Assembly (NCBI RefSeq): GCF_030294945.1
Contig: NZ_AP018448.1
Span: 10,822,501 to 10,886,500, forward strand
Source: Streptomyces graminofaciens
Lineage (GTDB): Bacteria > Actinomycetota > Actinomycetes > Streptomycetales > Streptomycetaceae
DNA: 64,000 nucleotides
Reading direction: 5' to 3'
Position numbers and translations under genes: made by a program. Of the stretch, positions 27,363 through 36,851 are shown in pieces (position 1 is the stretch's first letter; every line of letters starts with the position of its first letter). The notes under the pieces are model-generated. The model was not told where the DNA came from, searched no databases, and worked only from the letters and a program-made list of their open reading frames with translations.

Positions 27363-27747
27363 GGCCGCTCCTTTGCTTGAGAGGATCGGGCAATGGTATG
27401 AGATTGCTGCCCCGTGACGCCCCCTGGGCCCGGTGCCTACCGTCGGGGCATGACACAGCACACCTCGCAGGCTCTCCGCCGCACGACCGACGGCCAGGGC
27501 CGGCGGGCCGACGAGACGGGTCCGGACAGCAGGGCATGAGGCGCCCGCCAGACGTCAGGCCATCAGAGCGCACATCGATCGCTTCCCAGGCCTGACGCGG
27601 AAACATTAGCTGTACCCCCGTCAGCGGGGCCCGTCTTCGCAGCAGCTCCAGAGCTTGATGCCCGCAAAGGCCGCGGCCCTGTTCACCGGTCCCTCCACCG
27701 ATGGGATACCAAGCGCTCCCATCAGCCATTTCAGAAAGGCCATCGCC
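27363..27747. other. Divergent promoter region between AraC regulator and aldolase genes
   Basis: No convincing gene is seen. A short open frame beginning MTQHTSQALRR (about 29 codons, from about 27450) has no supporting evidence. The region should carry both promoters and any AraC half-sites; none could be assigned with confidence. Confidence 0.35.
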
Positions 27748-28548
27748 GTGGGACGACCTCGCAACATCCGCGCCAAGCTGGAGGCTGGACAACGCGCGTA
27801 CGGATTCGCGGTGCAGTTCCCCAGCCCTGAACTCGTCGAACTGGGCGCTGCGGCCGGTTACGACTACGTCTGGATCGACGCCGAGCACGGTTCTCTTGAT
27901 CTCTCGGACCTCCGGGAGATGATCCGCGCCGCCGACGCGTCCGGTATCGACAGCATCGTCCGCGTCCCGGACCACACCCCGTCCTTCATCCAGCGGGTCC
28001 TCGACCTCGGCGCAACGGGGATCATGGCCCCGCATGTGCGGACCCTCGAAGAGGCCACCGCACTGGTCGCGTCAGCGAAGTACAGTCCCGTCGGCGTTCG
28101 CGGGGCCTGCCCCTTCACGCGATCGGTGAACCACGTCAGCACCGACTGGCCTGCCGACTACACCCGTGCCGACAGGGACGTGCTGGTGTTCGGTCTGATC
28201 GAGGACATCGAAGGCGTCGAGAACCTGGAGGCGATCGCTGCCGACTCCGGCCTGGACGCTCTGCTCTGCGGTCCCTTCGACCTGGGACAGGCCCTCGGCC
28301 TGGAAGCGGACGTCTCCCATCCGACGGTGCGCGACATGCATGACCGCGTGGTCGAGGCGTGCCGCAAGGCCGGCATCGAGTACGTCACCGCCGGGGTCGC
28401 CTGGGAGTTCGGCGCCGAGGCCACGAACGGGTCACGCGTCATCACCGTTGTCGGGGACCGCGGAAGCATCTTCGAAGCGTGGGGCAAGGCCCTGCAGGAC
28501 GTCCGGAGCACACTCAGCCAATTCCCGCTCCAGGCAATCGCCGACTGA
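27748..28548 (+). CDS. HpcH/HpaI-family class II aldolase
   Basis: 266 residues from GTG 27748, with GAAAGG 8 nt upstream. Diagnostic blocks are YDYVWIDAEHGSLDLSDL (catalytic His and nearby acidic residue), ATGIMAPHVRTLEEA, KYSPVGVRGACPF, VFGLIEDIEGVENLEAI with the metal-binding Glu, and LCGPFDLGQALGL with the metal-binding Asp. The family cleaves 2-oxo-4-hydroxy acids such as 4-hydroxy-2-oxoheptanedioate or dehydrodeoxyglucarate, usually to pyruvate plus an aldehyde. The nearby aldehyde dehydrogenase could oxidise that aldehyde. The substrate is not determined. Confidence 0.88.
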   Translation: MGRPRNIRAKLEAGQRAYGFAVQFPSPELVELGAAAGYDYVWIDAEHGSLDLSDLREMIRAADASGIDSIVRVPDHTPSFIQRVLDLGATGIMAPHVRTLEEATALVASAKYSPVGVRGACPFTRSVNHVSTDWPADYTRADRDVLVFGLIEDIEGVENLEAIAADSGLDALLCGPFDLGQALGLEADVSHPTVRDMHDRVVEACRKAGIEYVTAGVAWEFGAEATNGSRVITVVGDRGSIFEAWGKALQDVRSTLSQFPLQAIAD

Positions 28549-28799
28549 TCGCTGTGCCTCTGGCACACACAACAGGCTTCCGCTGCAGGGAGGTTCGTCA
28601 GCGACGCCGACGAGTTGCTCGCCTGCCGGCGAATGCCTCACCACGCACATGCTCGCGGTTCAGAACCGCGCATCCCTGAAGTCCGCAGCTCTCCTCCAAC
28701 GCCTCTGCTCACAGCGCACCCACCCCCTTTTTTCACCTTGCCACAACCGCCATGCGACAGAACGACGTGCACATCCCCGACATGGAAGAGCAACCCGAC

Positions 28800-29777
28800 A
28801 TGACCGACACCACGGAAGCAATCTCCACCAGCACGATCGAGGGGTTCTTCACCTCTCTTTCCAACTGGGGGAGGTGGGGACAGCACGACCGGCGCGGCAC
28901 GCTCAACCTCATCACCCCAGAGGTACGCCGCGCCGCGGCCGCGACCGTCCGCACGGGACAGGCCGTTTCGCTCGCTCGCGATATCGACCCGCGCACGCCG
29001 GACCCGCTCCACTCCGGCATTTCGAAGGTCGAACGGCACACCCAGGTCGCTGAGGTCGAACACCACCTCGGGATCAAGGCCCGATGGGACGGCGTGGCCG
29101 AACACATCACGATCGGGCCTCACGGCGGCAACGCACACCTCGACGGCCTCGGGCACTACCAATGGGACGGAAGGAACTACAACGGTTTCGATGCCGGCGA
29201 CTCGACCGAGACCGACGGCGCTGTCCACCTCGCGATGCAGCACGCAGCCGACGGCATCATCACCCGTGGTGTTCTCCTGGACATCGCCGCTCTGTTCGAA
29301 GCAGACCACGTCGAGCGGGGCTATGCCATCCGCCCCGAGGATCTGCTCGCCGCCGAGAAGCGACAGGGCGTGAGCGTCCGCGCCGGGGACGCACTCCTCA
29401 TTCACACGGGTAACGCGGCAGCCATCCTCAAGGACGGCCCTCTGTACCGTACGGACACACCCGGTCCGCTGGACAGCGTTCAGACGGGCCTCGACGCCTC
29501 CTGCCTGCCTTGGCTGAAGGAGCGGGATGTGGCGGTCATGGGCACAGACGGCATCCACGACGTGCAGCCCCCGCAGCACGAGGATTTCGATTTCGCGCGC
29601 CCGATCCACAGTGTCTGCCTCGTGGCGATGGGTCTGTGGCTGATGGACAACCTTGACCTGACCGAGCTGGCTCGCGTATCCGCCGCGGAGCAGCGGTGGG
29701 ACTTCCTCTTCGCGGCACTGCCCTGGCGGTTCGTGGGTTCGACCTCCAGCCCGCTCAACCCGGTCGCCGTGTTCTGA
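28800..29777 (+). CDS. Cyclase-family (kynurenine-formamidase-like) metal hydrolase, copy 1
   Basis: About 325 residues from ATG 28800, with GGAAGAG 10 nt before; ATG codons at 28752 and 28782 are in frame too. FTSLSNWGRWG opens the fold. HGGNAHLDGLGHYQWDG is the cyclase metal-binding motif (His, Asp, His), and GIITRGVLLDIA and LDASCLPWLKERDVAVMG are family blocks, with FVGSTSSPLNPVAVF at the end. This group includes KynB-like formamidases and ring-opening hydrolases. The gene is on the same strand as the aldolase and dehydrogenase genes. It is paralogous to the gene at 61491-62447. Confidence 0.85.
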   Translation: MTDTTEAISTSTIEGFFTSLSNWGRWGQHDRRGTLNLITPEVRRAAAATVRTGQAVSLARDIDPRTPDPLHSGISKVERHTQVAEVEHHLGIKARWDGVAEHITIGPHGGNAHLDGLGHYQWDGRNYNGFDAGDSTETDGAVHLAMQHAADGIITRGVLLDIAALFEADHVERGYAIRPEDLLAAEKRQGVSVRAGDALLIHTGNAAAILKDGPLYRTDTPGPLDSVQTGLDASCLPWLKERDVAVMGTDGIHDVQPPQHEDFDFARPIHSVCLVAMGLWLMDNLDLTELARVSAAEQRWDFLFAALPWRFVGSTSSPLNPVAVF

Positions 29778-29857
29778 CAACTCCGCAGGGCGGACCAAGA
29801 CCGAGCGCGTGAATACGTAGATTCACCACAATCCGAATAATTATAAGGAAAACCGTT

Positions 29858-31303
29858 ATGACCACGGCAGAAACATCCTCTTTGCCTCTCGACCAGGCGA
29901 CGGTCACGATAGACGGAGCAGCCGTCAAGACCACCGGTACTTTCTCGGTGATCAACCCGGCGACCGGAGACGTTTTCGCCCAGGCGCCGTCCGTGACGCC
30001 GGAGCAGCTCGATGAGGCGTTCGCCTCCGCACAGCGTGCTTTCACCACCTGGCAGCGCGACGAACCTGCTCGCCGTGCCGCCCTCACTGCCGCCGCCGAT
30101 GCCATCGACGCGTCCGCCGCGAGTCTGGCGTCACTGCTGACGGCCGAACAGGGCAAGCCGCTGAACCAGTCGCTCGAAGAAATAGGCATCGGCACCACAT
30201 GGCTTCGCTACTTCGCCGACCTCAAGCTGGCACCGGAAGTCGTCCAGGACGACGACCAAGGCTATGCGGTCGTCAACAGGGTCCCCCTCGGTGTCGTGGC
30301 CGCGATCGCGCCCTGGAACTTCCCGCTCAATCTGGCGATATGGAAGATCGCACCCGCGCTTCTGGCCGGGAACACCATGGTGCTCAAGCCGTCGCCCTTC
30401 ACACCGCTGAGCACGCTGATGATGGGCACGATCCTGAGTGACGTGCTGCCCAAGGGCGTGCTGAACGTCGTATCGGGGCCAGACCCCCTCGGCGCCGCGA
30501 TGACATCCCACGCGATCCCCCGGAAGATCAGCTTCACCGGATCGACCCCCACCGGCAAGAAGATCGCCGCCGCGGCAGCGAGCGACCTCAAGCGCCTCAC
30601 CCTGGAACTCGGCGGCAACGATCCCGCCATCGTCCTCGCCGATGCCGATATCACCGCGACCGCCCAGGGGTTGTATGCCTCCTCCTTCTACAACGCGGGA
30701 CAGATCTGCCTGGCCACCAAGCGCGTGTACGCCCACGAGAGCATCCACGCCGAGCTTGTCGAAGCGATGGCTGACATCGTGAAGTCCGTGCGGGTCGATG
30801 CGGGGAACGTTCCCGGGGCGCAACTCGGTCCCCTCAACAACCGGCCGCAGTTCGACCGGGTCAGCGAGCTGGTCTCGGATGCGCTCGCCCACGGTGCGCG
30901 CGCCGTTACCGGCGGCAAGCCGCTCGACCGGCCCGGCTTCTTCTACGAGCCCACCATCCTCGACCACGTCACCGACGGCACACGGATCGTCGACGAGGAG
31001 CAGTTCGGGCCGGCGCTCCCGATCCTGTCGTTCCGTGACGAGGACGACGCTGTGACCCGAGCCAACGCCTCCGAATTCGGACTCACTGCCTCCGTTTGGT
31101 CCGGCGACCTCGACCGCGCCTCCGACCTCGCGGCGCAGATCGACGCAGGGCAGATCTCGATCAACAGCCACGGTGGCGGCGTCCAGCCCAACCTCCCGTT
31201 CGGCGGACACAAGCTCAGCGGCATGGGGGTCGAGAACGGCCCGTGGGGCTACTACTCGTTCACCGAGACCCAGGTGATCCATTCGCCGTCCCGCCGGCGT
31301 TAG
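29858..31303 (+). CDS. NAD(P)-dependent aldehyde dehydrogenase (succinate-semialdehyde type)
   Basis: 481 residues; ATAAGGAAAACCGTT lies directly before the ATG. Conserved blocks are VAAIAPWNFPLNLAIWK, MVLKPSPFTPLS, FTGSTPTGKKI, the catalytic Glu in LTLELGGNDPAIV, the catalytic Cys in YNAGQICLATKRVY, and EEQFGPALPIL. The overall pattern fits the succinate-semialdehyde/aromatic aldehyde dehydrogenase group. It probably removes the aldehyde released by the HpcH/HpaI aldolase upstream. Its leader is notably A+T rich for this genome. Confidence 0.92.
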   Translation: MTTAETSSLPLDQATVTIDGAAVKTTGTFSVINPATGDVFAQAPSVTPEQLDEAFASAQRAFTTWQRDEPARRAALTAAADAIDASAASLASLLTAEQGKPLNQSLEEIGIGTTWLRYFADLKLAPEVVQDDDQGYAVVNRVPLGVVAAIAPWNFPLNLAIWKIAPALLAGNTMVLKPSPFTPLSTLMMGTILSDVLPKGVLNVVSGPDPLGAAMTSHAIPRKISFTGSTPTGKKIAAAAASDLKRLTLELGGNDPAIVLADADITATAQGLYASSFYNAGQICLATKRVYAHESIHAELVEAMADIVKSVRVDAGNVPGAQLGPLNNRPQFDRVSELVSDALAHGARAVTGGKPLDRPGFFYEPTILDHVTDGTRIVDEEQFGPALPILSFRDEDDAVTRANASEFGLTASVWSGDLDRASDLAAQIDAGQISINSHGGGVQPNLPFGGHKLSGMGVENGPWGYYSFTETQVIHSPSRRR

Positions 31304-31471
31304 TGCCTGCCCCGACCTCCACACCGCGTGGCGGTCAAGGTGATGTGGGGGACAAGTGGATACGAGTAGGCGCAGTCGGATTCATATCCGACGTCACTCG
31401 TGCATTTCCCTCGTCATCAGTCTCCGCGCCTGACACACCCATCAGGTTCACGCTCGTCATAAGGAACATTC

Positions 31472-32410
31472 ATGCTCGCAGCCGTTTACCGTACCCAGGG
31501 AAGCCCGGACGTCGTCGAGGTCGTAGACATCGACAAACCTGAGCCGGGTCTGGCGGAGATCCGCATCAAGGTCCAGGCAGCCGCGTTGAACCCGAGCGAC
31601 GCATCGGCCTGGCGTGGTGGTGGCTTGCTCCCCGCCCCTCCGGAGGGCAGCTTCCACGGACTGGGCTGGGACATCGCCGGCGTCGTCGACGCCGTTGGGC
31701 GGGGGGCCAACTGGCAGCCCGGACAGCGGGTCATCGCGTTCAGCCATGCGGTGCCCCCGGGGCTCAACCGGGCGCAGGCCGAGTACGTGGTCGTCCCCAC
31801 CAATGTGGTCGCGGAGGCACCGGAAGGCGTCGATTCCATCCATGCCTCCACCATCCCGCTGAATGGACTGACCGCAGCCCAATCCGTCGAACTGCTCGGA
31901 CTGCAGCCGGGCCAAAGCGTGCTCGTGACCGGTGCGGAGGGGGCCGTCGGGGGCTACGCCGTCCAACTCGCCAAGCGGCGGGGATTGGTGGTCATCGCCA
32001 GTGACCTCTCCACGGACGGCACGTTCGCCACCGAGGTGGCCGGGGCCGATGCCTACGTGCCCGCCTCGGAATCACCGGTCGATGCTCTCCGCGCGCTGCG
32101 CCCCGAGGGTGTCGATGCCGTCCTCGACACGGCCACGCTCGGCCAGGCCGTCATCGGCGCCGTGGTCGACGGAGGCACCTTCGTGACGACCCGGATGGAC
32201 GCGCTGCCCAAGACGGAGCGGAACATCCGGGTCCGCCTGACGCAGGTGGCTGGGGACGCGTCGATCCTCACGACGCTGTCCGACCTGGCTGCCTCGGGAG
32301 AGCTGGCGCTGCGGGTTGCAGAGACCTACCCGCTCCAGGAGGCGGCCAAGGCGCACGCACGCCTGGCCAAGGGCGGGCTGTCGGGCCGCATCGTCCTCAC
32401 GATGGACTGA
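31472..32410 (+). CDS. MDR-superfamily quinone oxidoreductase-like reductase
   Basis: 312 residues with TAAGGAACATTC before the ATG. N-domain IRIKVQAAALNPSDASAWR and WDIAGVVDAVGRGANWQPGQRV; cofactor domain VLVTGAEGAVGGYAVQLAKRRG; C-terminal SGRIVLTMD. Zinc ligands are absent, as in quinone oxidoreductases and enoyl reductases of this superfamily. It is likely NADPH dependent. It follows the aldehyde dehydrogenase on the same strand and probably works on an unsaturated intermediate of the same pathway. Confidence 0.88.
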   Translation: MLAAVYRTQGSPDVVEVVDIDKPEPGLAEIRIKVQAAALNPSDASAWRGGGLLPAPPEGSFHGLGWDIAGVVDAVGRGANWQPGQRVIAFSHAVPPGLNRAQAEYVVVPTNVVAEAPEGVDSIHASTIPLNGLTAAQSVELLGLQPGQSVLVTGAEGAVGGYAVQLAKRRGLVVIASDLSTDGTFATEVAGADAYVPASESPVDALRALRPEGVDAVLDTATLGQAVIGAVVDGGTFVTTRMDALPKTERNIRVRLTQVAGDASILTTLSDLAASGELALRVAETYPLQEAAKAHARLAKGGLSGRIVLTMD

Positions 32411-32842
32411 GTCCTGCGTAGGGGGAGGCGTCCGTGCCCACAGGGCTTACGCGATGAGCAAGGGCCTGGCCCGTCGCCGGTGCTTCGCACGACAACCGTC
32501 GCGGTTTCACGTCGCCACCCTGGAGTGCCGCGAACCGTCTCCGCCCCGCTGGCTGGGGTACCGGCACGTCGTTGACGAACCTGGCCGTCCGGATCGGTGG
32601 CGCGGTGCCGCCACGGGTGGACGCCAAACCCTCCATTACCCGTACTCGCGGGCGAGAAGACCAGGGGTGGAACATAGCCCTCCCCTCCACGCTGGTCCCG
32701 CTGTCGCAAGACCTTCCCGAGTGCCAAGCCATCGTCGTTGCCAAGGCACGCGGTCGCCCGGTTTCCCGCGGTGACGACGATCCCGCGCCTGCTGTCCCAC
32801 TGCTGTGTACGACTGATCCGTCTGTGATGCGAAGGCGTACGA
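32411..32842. other. Intergenic stretch before the molybdenum oxidoreductase operon
   Basis: Frames are open on both strands, but none has a recognisable motif. The promoter of the paoABC-like operon must lie here; no site could be assigned. Confidence 0.4.
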
Positions 32843-33493
32843 ATGTCTACTGAACTCCCTGAATCCGCTGTCCCACCCCCTGTCGAATCCGACGACTCCG
32901 CCTCTCCACCCACTCGGCGTACCTTCATCGCCACCGGTGCCGCGGTCGGCGGTGCCGTCGTGGCGGGCGGTGTGATCGGGGGAACGGTTTTCGCCGGCGC
33001 GGAGGAAGCGAGCGCCGCGGAGACGTCACCCTCCAGCCGGGTCTCGTTGACGGTCAACGGTACGCGCCGGACCGTGACGGTCGACAACCGGACGTCGCTG
33101 CTGGACCTGCTGCGTGAACACTTCGAGCTGACCGGTTCGAAGAAGGGCTGCAACGCCGGGGCTTGTGGTGCGTGCACGGTGCTGGTCGACGGGCAGCGGG
33201 TCAACTCCTGTCTGACGCTGGCCGTGCGGCTGGAGGGCGCCGAGGTCACCACGATCGAGGGGCTGGCGAAGGGCGACAAACTCCACCCGCTGCAGCAGGC
33301 CTTCATCGACGAGGACGCCTTCCAGTGCGGCTACTGCACACCCGGCCAGATCCTCTCCGGAGTCGGATGCATCCAGGAGGGCCACACCGACTCGCCGGAG
33401 GAGATCCGGGAGTGGATGAGCGGCAACATCTGCCGCTGCGGCTGTTACGTGAAAATCGTGCGCGCGGTCGAATCGACCGCGGGCCGGAAGTAA
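32843..33493 (+). CDS. Molybdenum aldehyde oxidoreductase, [2Fe-2S] subunit with Tat signal (PaoA-like)
   Basis: 216 residues. The N-terminus has a twin-arginine signal, PTRRTFIATGAAVGG followed by a hydrophobic Ala/Gly/Val stretch and a likely AxA cleavage near ASAAE. The plant-type cluster is in KGCNAGACGACTVLV with a later Cys in VNSCLTL. The second, all-helical cluster domain has FQCGYCTPGQ and NICRCGCY. Only the small subunit carries the Tat signal; the folded complex would be carried out by it, as for E. coli PaoABC. The downstream overlap order (small, FAD, Mo subunits, XdhC) is that of PaoABCD. Confidence 0.9.
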   Translation: MSTELPESAVPPPVESDDSASPPTRRTFIATGAAVGGAVVAGGVIGGTVFAGAEEASAAETSPSSRVSLTVNGTRRTVTVDNRTSLLDLLREHFELTGSKKGCNAGACGACTVLVDGQRVNSCLTLAVRLEGAEVTTIEGLAKGDKLHPLQQAFIDEDAFQCGYCTPGQILSGVGCIQEGHTDSPEEIREWMSGNICRCGCYVKIVRAVESTAGRK

Positions 33494-33506
33494 GGAGCGG
33501 CCCGCC

Positions 33507-34487
33507 ATGCATCCCTTCACCTACACCCGCGTCGCCGACATCCGTGGGGCCCTCAACGCCGGTCGCGCAGGCGGTCGTTACATCGCCGGCGGCACCACTC
33601 TGGTCGACCTGATGCGCGAGACCGTCGAGCGCCCCGGCACCCTGGTCGACATAAGTGGTCTGCCGCTGGACGAAGTCACCGTCACCGAGCGCGGGGGCCT
33701 GCGGATCGGCGCCCTGGTGACCATGGCCGAGGCCGCCGCCCACTCCAAGGTCCGCACCCTGTATCCCGTCGTCTCACAGGCCCTGGAGCTGAGTGCGTCC
33801 GCCCAGCTGCGGAACATGGCCACCATCGGCGGCAACATCATGCAGCGCACCCGCTGCACCTACTTCCGTGACGTGACCGCCGACTGCAACAAGCGCGAGC
33901 CCGGCTCCGGTTGTGCCGCGCGGGAGGGCGTCAACCGGACCCACGCCATCCTCGGCACCTCGGATGCCTGCGTGGCCACCCACCCCTCCGACGTGGCCGT
34001 GGCCTTCGCGGCCCTGGAGGCACGCGTGCACCTGCTCGGACCGGACGGAAACCGCCAGGTCCCCTTCGCCGACTTCCTACTGCGACCGGGCACCACCCCA
34101 CAGCGCGAACAGGCCATCAGGCGAGGGGAGTTGATCACGGCGGTGGAGATCCCGGCGCTTCCGCGTCCGCTCAGGTCCGGCTACCTGAAGGTGCGCGACC
34201 GGCAGTCGTACGAGTTCGCCCTGACCTCGGCGGCCATCGCCCTGCACGTGCGGGGCGGGGTCATCCGGGAGGCGAAAGTTGCCGCCGGCGGGGTGGGCAC
34301 CGTGCCATGGAAACTGCCCGCCGTCGAGCGCCACCTTGTCGGTGAGCGTCCCTCGGAGTCGTTGTGGGCAGCCGCTGCCGAGAAGGCGGCGTCCGGCGCC
34401 CACCCCCTTCAACAGAACGGATTCAAGGTCGAGTTGTTGAAGCGGACCGTCGAGCGTCAACTGCGCATCGTAGGAGGTACGAAGTGA
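33507..34487 (+). CDS. Molybdenum aldehyde oxidoreductase, FAD subunit with extra Cys cluster (PaoB-like)
   Basis: 326 residues of the CO-dehydrogenase flavoprotein family: RYIAGGTTLVDLMRE and MATIGGNIMQRTRC bind FAD. Unlike most xanthine dehydrogenase FAD subunits, it has four spaced Cys (QRTRC, then DCNKREPGSGCAA, then TSDACVATHPSD), the pattern that holds a [4Fe-4S] cluster in PaoB. The stop overlaps the GTG start of the molybdenum subunit by 4 bp. It passes electrons from the molybdenum and iron-sulphur centres to an acceptor. Confidence 0.9.
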   Translation: MHPFTYTRVADIRGALNAGRAGGRYIAGGTTLVDLMRETVERPGTLVDISGLPLDEVTVTERGGLRIGALVTMAEAAAHSKVRTLYPVVSQALELSASAQLRNMATIGGNIMQRTRCTYFRDVTADCNKREPGSGCAAREGVNRTHAILGTSDACVATHPSDVAVAFAALEARVHLLGPDGNRQVPFADFLLRPGTTPQREQAIRRGELITAVEIPALPRPLRSGYLKVRDRQSYEFALTSAAIALHVRGGVIREAKVAAGGVGTVPWKLPAVERHLVGERPSESLWAAAAEKAASGAHPLQQNGFKVELLKRTVERQLRIVGGTK

Positions 34488-36682
34488 GCCCCCAGCCACA
34501 GACAGCCGTGGGTGCGCCGCTGTCCCGCGTGGACGGCCGGCTCAAGGTCACCGGCAAGGCACTGTTCGCCGCCGAGTTCGACGTCGAGGGGGTCGTGCAC
34601 GCCGTGATCGTCGACGCGAGCATCGGGCGCGGACGCATCACGTCTCTCGACACCCGCGCCGCACTGGCACACCCGGGTGTGCTGCGGGTGATCAGCCACC
34701 GCGACGCGCCGAAGCTGCCGTACCTCGACAACCCCGGCTCGAACAACCCGCCCGGCCGACGGCTCCGCGTCTTCCAGGACGATCTGGTCCTCTTCCACGG
34801 GCAGCCCGTCGCCGTCGTCATCGCCACCACCCTGGAGGCCGCGCAGCACGGCGCGGGCCTGGTCGAGGTCGCCTACGAAGCCGAACAGGTTTCGACCGAC
34901 CTCACCAAGGGCGAGCCGGACGCTCCGACACTCTACGCGCGCGGCGACGCCGAGGCAGGTTTGCGCGACGCGGCCGTACGGCTGGATGTCACTTATCGGA
35001 TGGCGCGCAACCACCACAATGCGCTGGAGCCGCACGCCACCATCGCCCGCTGGGACGGCGACAAGCTCACCGTGTGGGACAAGACCCAGTGGATCGTCGG
35101 CACACAGACCGAACTCTCCACGGTCTTCGACCTCCCCATGGCCTCGGTGCGGGTCATCAACCCGTTCGTCGGCGGCGGTTTTGGCAGCGCTTCGCGCTCC
35201 TGGCCGCACACGGTCGTCGCCGCCCTGGCGGCGCGGGAGACGGGCCGTCCGGTCAAGCTCGTGCTCAGCCGCAGGCAGCAGTACTTCGGTACGGGTTACC
35301 GGCCCGCCTACGAGTACCGGCTGCGTGTGGGCAGCGACCGGAAGGGCCGACTGGCGGCCATGGCCCACGAGATGGAGCACGAGACCTCGTCGTACGAGAA
35401 GTTCTTCGACGGCATCATGACGGCCGGGCAGATGCTCTACAGCATGCCCAACGTGAGCCAGGCGTACCGGACGGTGCCGTTGGACGTGAACACCCCGCTG
35501 TGGATGCGTGGTCCGGGCTTCGCCAACTCGTCGTTCGTCATCGAGTCGGCGCTGGACGAGCTCGCGCACAAACTCGGCGTCGACCCCATCGAATTGCGTC
35601 GGCGCAACGAACCGAACGAGGACCCGGCGAGCGGGCTGCCATTCTCGACCCGGCGGCTGCGGGAGTGCTACACGGTCGGCGCCCGCGAGTTCGGCTGGCA
35701 CCGCCGCAACCCCAAGCCCCGCTCGACGCGCGACGGGGACTGGCTGATCGGCAGGGGCATGGCCGCGGGCGTGTACGACGGCGGACGGTTCCAGTCCGAG
35801 GCCCGAGCCCGTCTGGATGCCGACGGCACCGCGGTGGTCGAGTCGGCCACCAGTGACATGGGGCCGGGCACGTACACCTCCCAGACCCAGGTCGCCGCCG
35901 ACGCGCTCGGACTGACCATGCGCACCGTCACCGTCCGGATGGGCGACTCCCTCTATCCGCCGACTCCGCCCCACGGCGGCTCGTTGACCATGGCCAGTGT
36001 CGGCTCCGCCGTGCTGGACGCCTGCAACAAGGTCCGGCGTCAGGCCATCGAACTGGCCGTCGGGGACGAGGGATCACCGCTGTACGGCGTGCCGGCCGGC
36101 GAGGTCGTGGTGCGGGGCGGCCGGCTGCACGCGAAGAAGGATCCGGCCCGCGGTGAGACGTACCAGCGGTTGCTGGCCCGCAACAACCGCACCCACCTCG
36201 CGGCGGACGGCATCTTCACACCGCCCCCGTGGGGCCAGGACCCGCTCTCCGTCTACGTCTACAACGCGACCTTCGCCGAGGTGGCCGTCGACGCGAGGCT
36301 CGGCCTGGTACGGGTACGGCGCATGCTCGGCGTGTACGACGCGGGCCGCATCATCAGCCCCAAGCTCGCCGACAGCCAGGCCCTCGGCGGCATGGTCGGC
36401 GGCATCGGCCAGGCCCTGCTGGAACACACCGTCACCGACCACCGCGACGGCCGCATCGTCAACGCCAACCTCGCCGACTACCTGGTCCCGGTGAACGCCG
36501 ACATCACCGACCTCAAGGCGATCTACCTCGACGGCGACGACCAGCAGGCCGACCCGCTCGGCGTCAAGGGTCTGGGCGAACTCGTGTTGATCGGCGTGGC
36601 GCCCGCCATTGCCAACGCGGTCTTCAACGCCACCGGCCGCCGCATCCGCGAACTGCCCATCACCGCCGAGGCGTTGCTCTGA
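34484..36682 (+). CDS. Molybdenum aldehyde oxidoreductase, molybdopterin-binding subunit (PaoC-like)
   Basis: 732 residues from GTG 34484. Blocks typical of the family are GAPLSRVDGRLKVTGKALFA at the start, NHHNALEPHATIARWDGD, INPFVGGGFGSASRSWPHT (molybdopterin-binding glycines), RGPGFANSSFVIESALDELA, and VKGLGELVLIGVAPAIANAVF near the end, with the catalytic Glu in KGLGEL. It hydroxylates aldehydes or N-heterocycles at the molybdenum centre. No own signal peptide is visible, consistent with transport in complex with the Tat-bearing small subunit. The substrate is unknown. Confidence 0.92.
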   Translation: MSPQPQTAVGAPLSRVDGRLKVTGKALFAAEFDVEGVVHAVIVDASIGRGRITSLDTRAALAHPGVLRVISHRDAPKLPYLDNPGSNNPPGRRLRVFQDDLVLFHGQPVAVVIATTLEAAQHGAGLVEVAYEAEQVSTDLTKGEPDAPTLYARGDAEAGLRDAAVRLDVTYRMARNHHNALEPHATIARWDGDKLTVWDKTQWIVGTQTELSTVFDLPMASVRVINPFVGGGFGSASRSWPHTVVAALAARETGRPVKLVLSRRQQYFGTGYRPAYEYRLRVGSDRKGRLAAMAHEMEHETSSYEKFFDGIMTAGQMLYSMPNVSQAYRTVPLDVNTPLWMRGPGFANSSFVIESALDELAHKLGVDPIELRRRNEPNEDPASGLPFSTRRLRECYTVGAREFGWHRRNPKPRSTRDGDWLIGRGMAAGVYDGGRFQSEARARLDADGTAVVESATSDMGPGTYTSQTQVAADALGLTMRTVTVRMGDSLYPPTPPHGGSLTMASVGSAVLDACNKVRRQAIELAVGDEGSPLYGVPAGEVVVRGGRLHAKKDPARGETYQRLLARNNRTHLAADGIFTPPPWGQDPLSVYVYNATFAEVAVDARLGLVRVRRMLGVYDAGRIISPKLADSQALGGMVGGIGQALLEHTVTDHRDGRIVNANLADYLVPVNADITDLKAIYLDGDDQQADPLGVKGLGELVLIGVAPAIANAVFNATGRRIRELPITAEALL

Positions 36683-36851
36683 CCCCTGGTACTCCCTTCC
36701 GGGACGTGCCCATCGACCGGGACGGTCCGGCGCCTCTCCCCCGCTGCATCCGGACCTCCCAGGGCCGCCGCCGCTCATACCCCACATGACGCGGCGGCGG
36801 CCTGCCCACCTGTTCCCCCACCGTTCTCACAGCGACCCACGGAGAAAGGCC

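Noticed and set aside
34457..35974. 505-codon open frame antisense to the molybdenum subunit gene
   Set aside because: Composition follows the complementary codons of a real gene with all family motifs; no own motifs or ribosome binding site.
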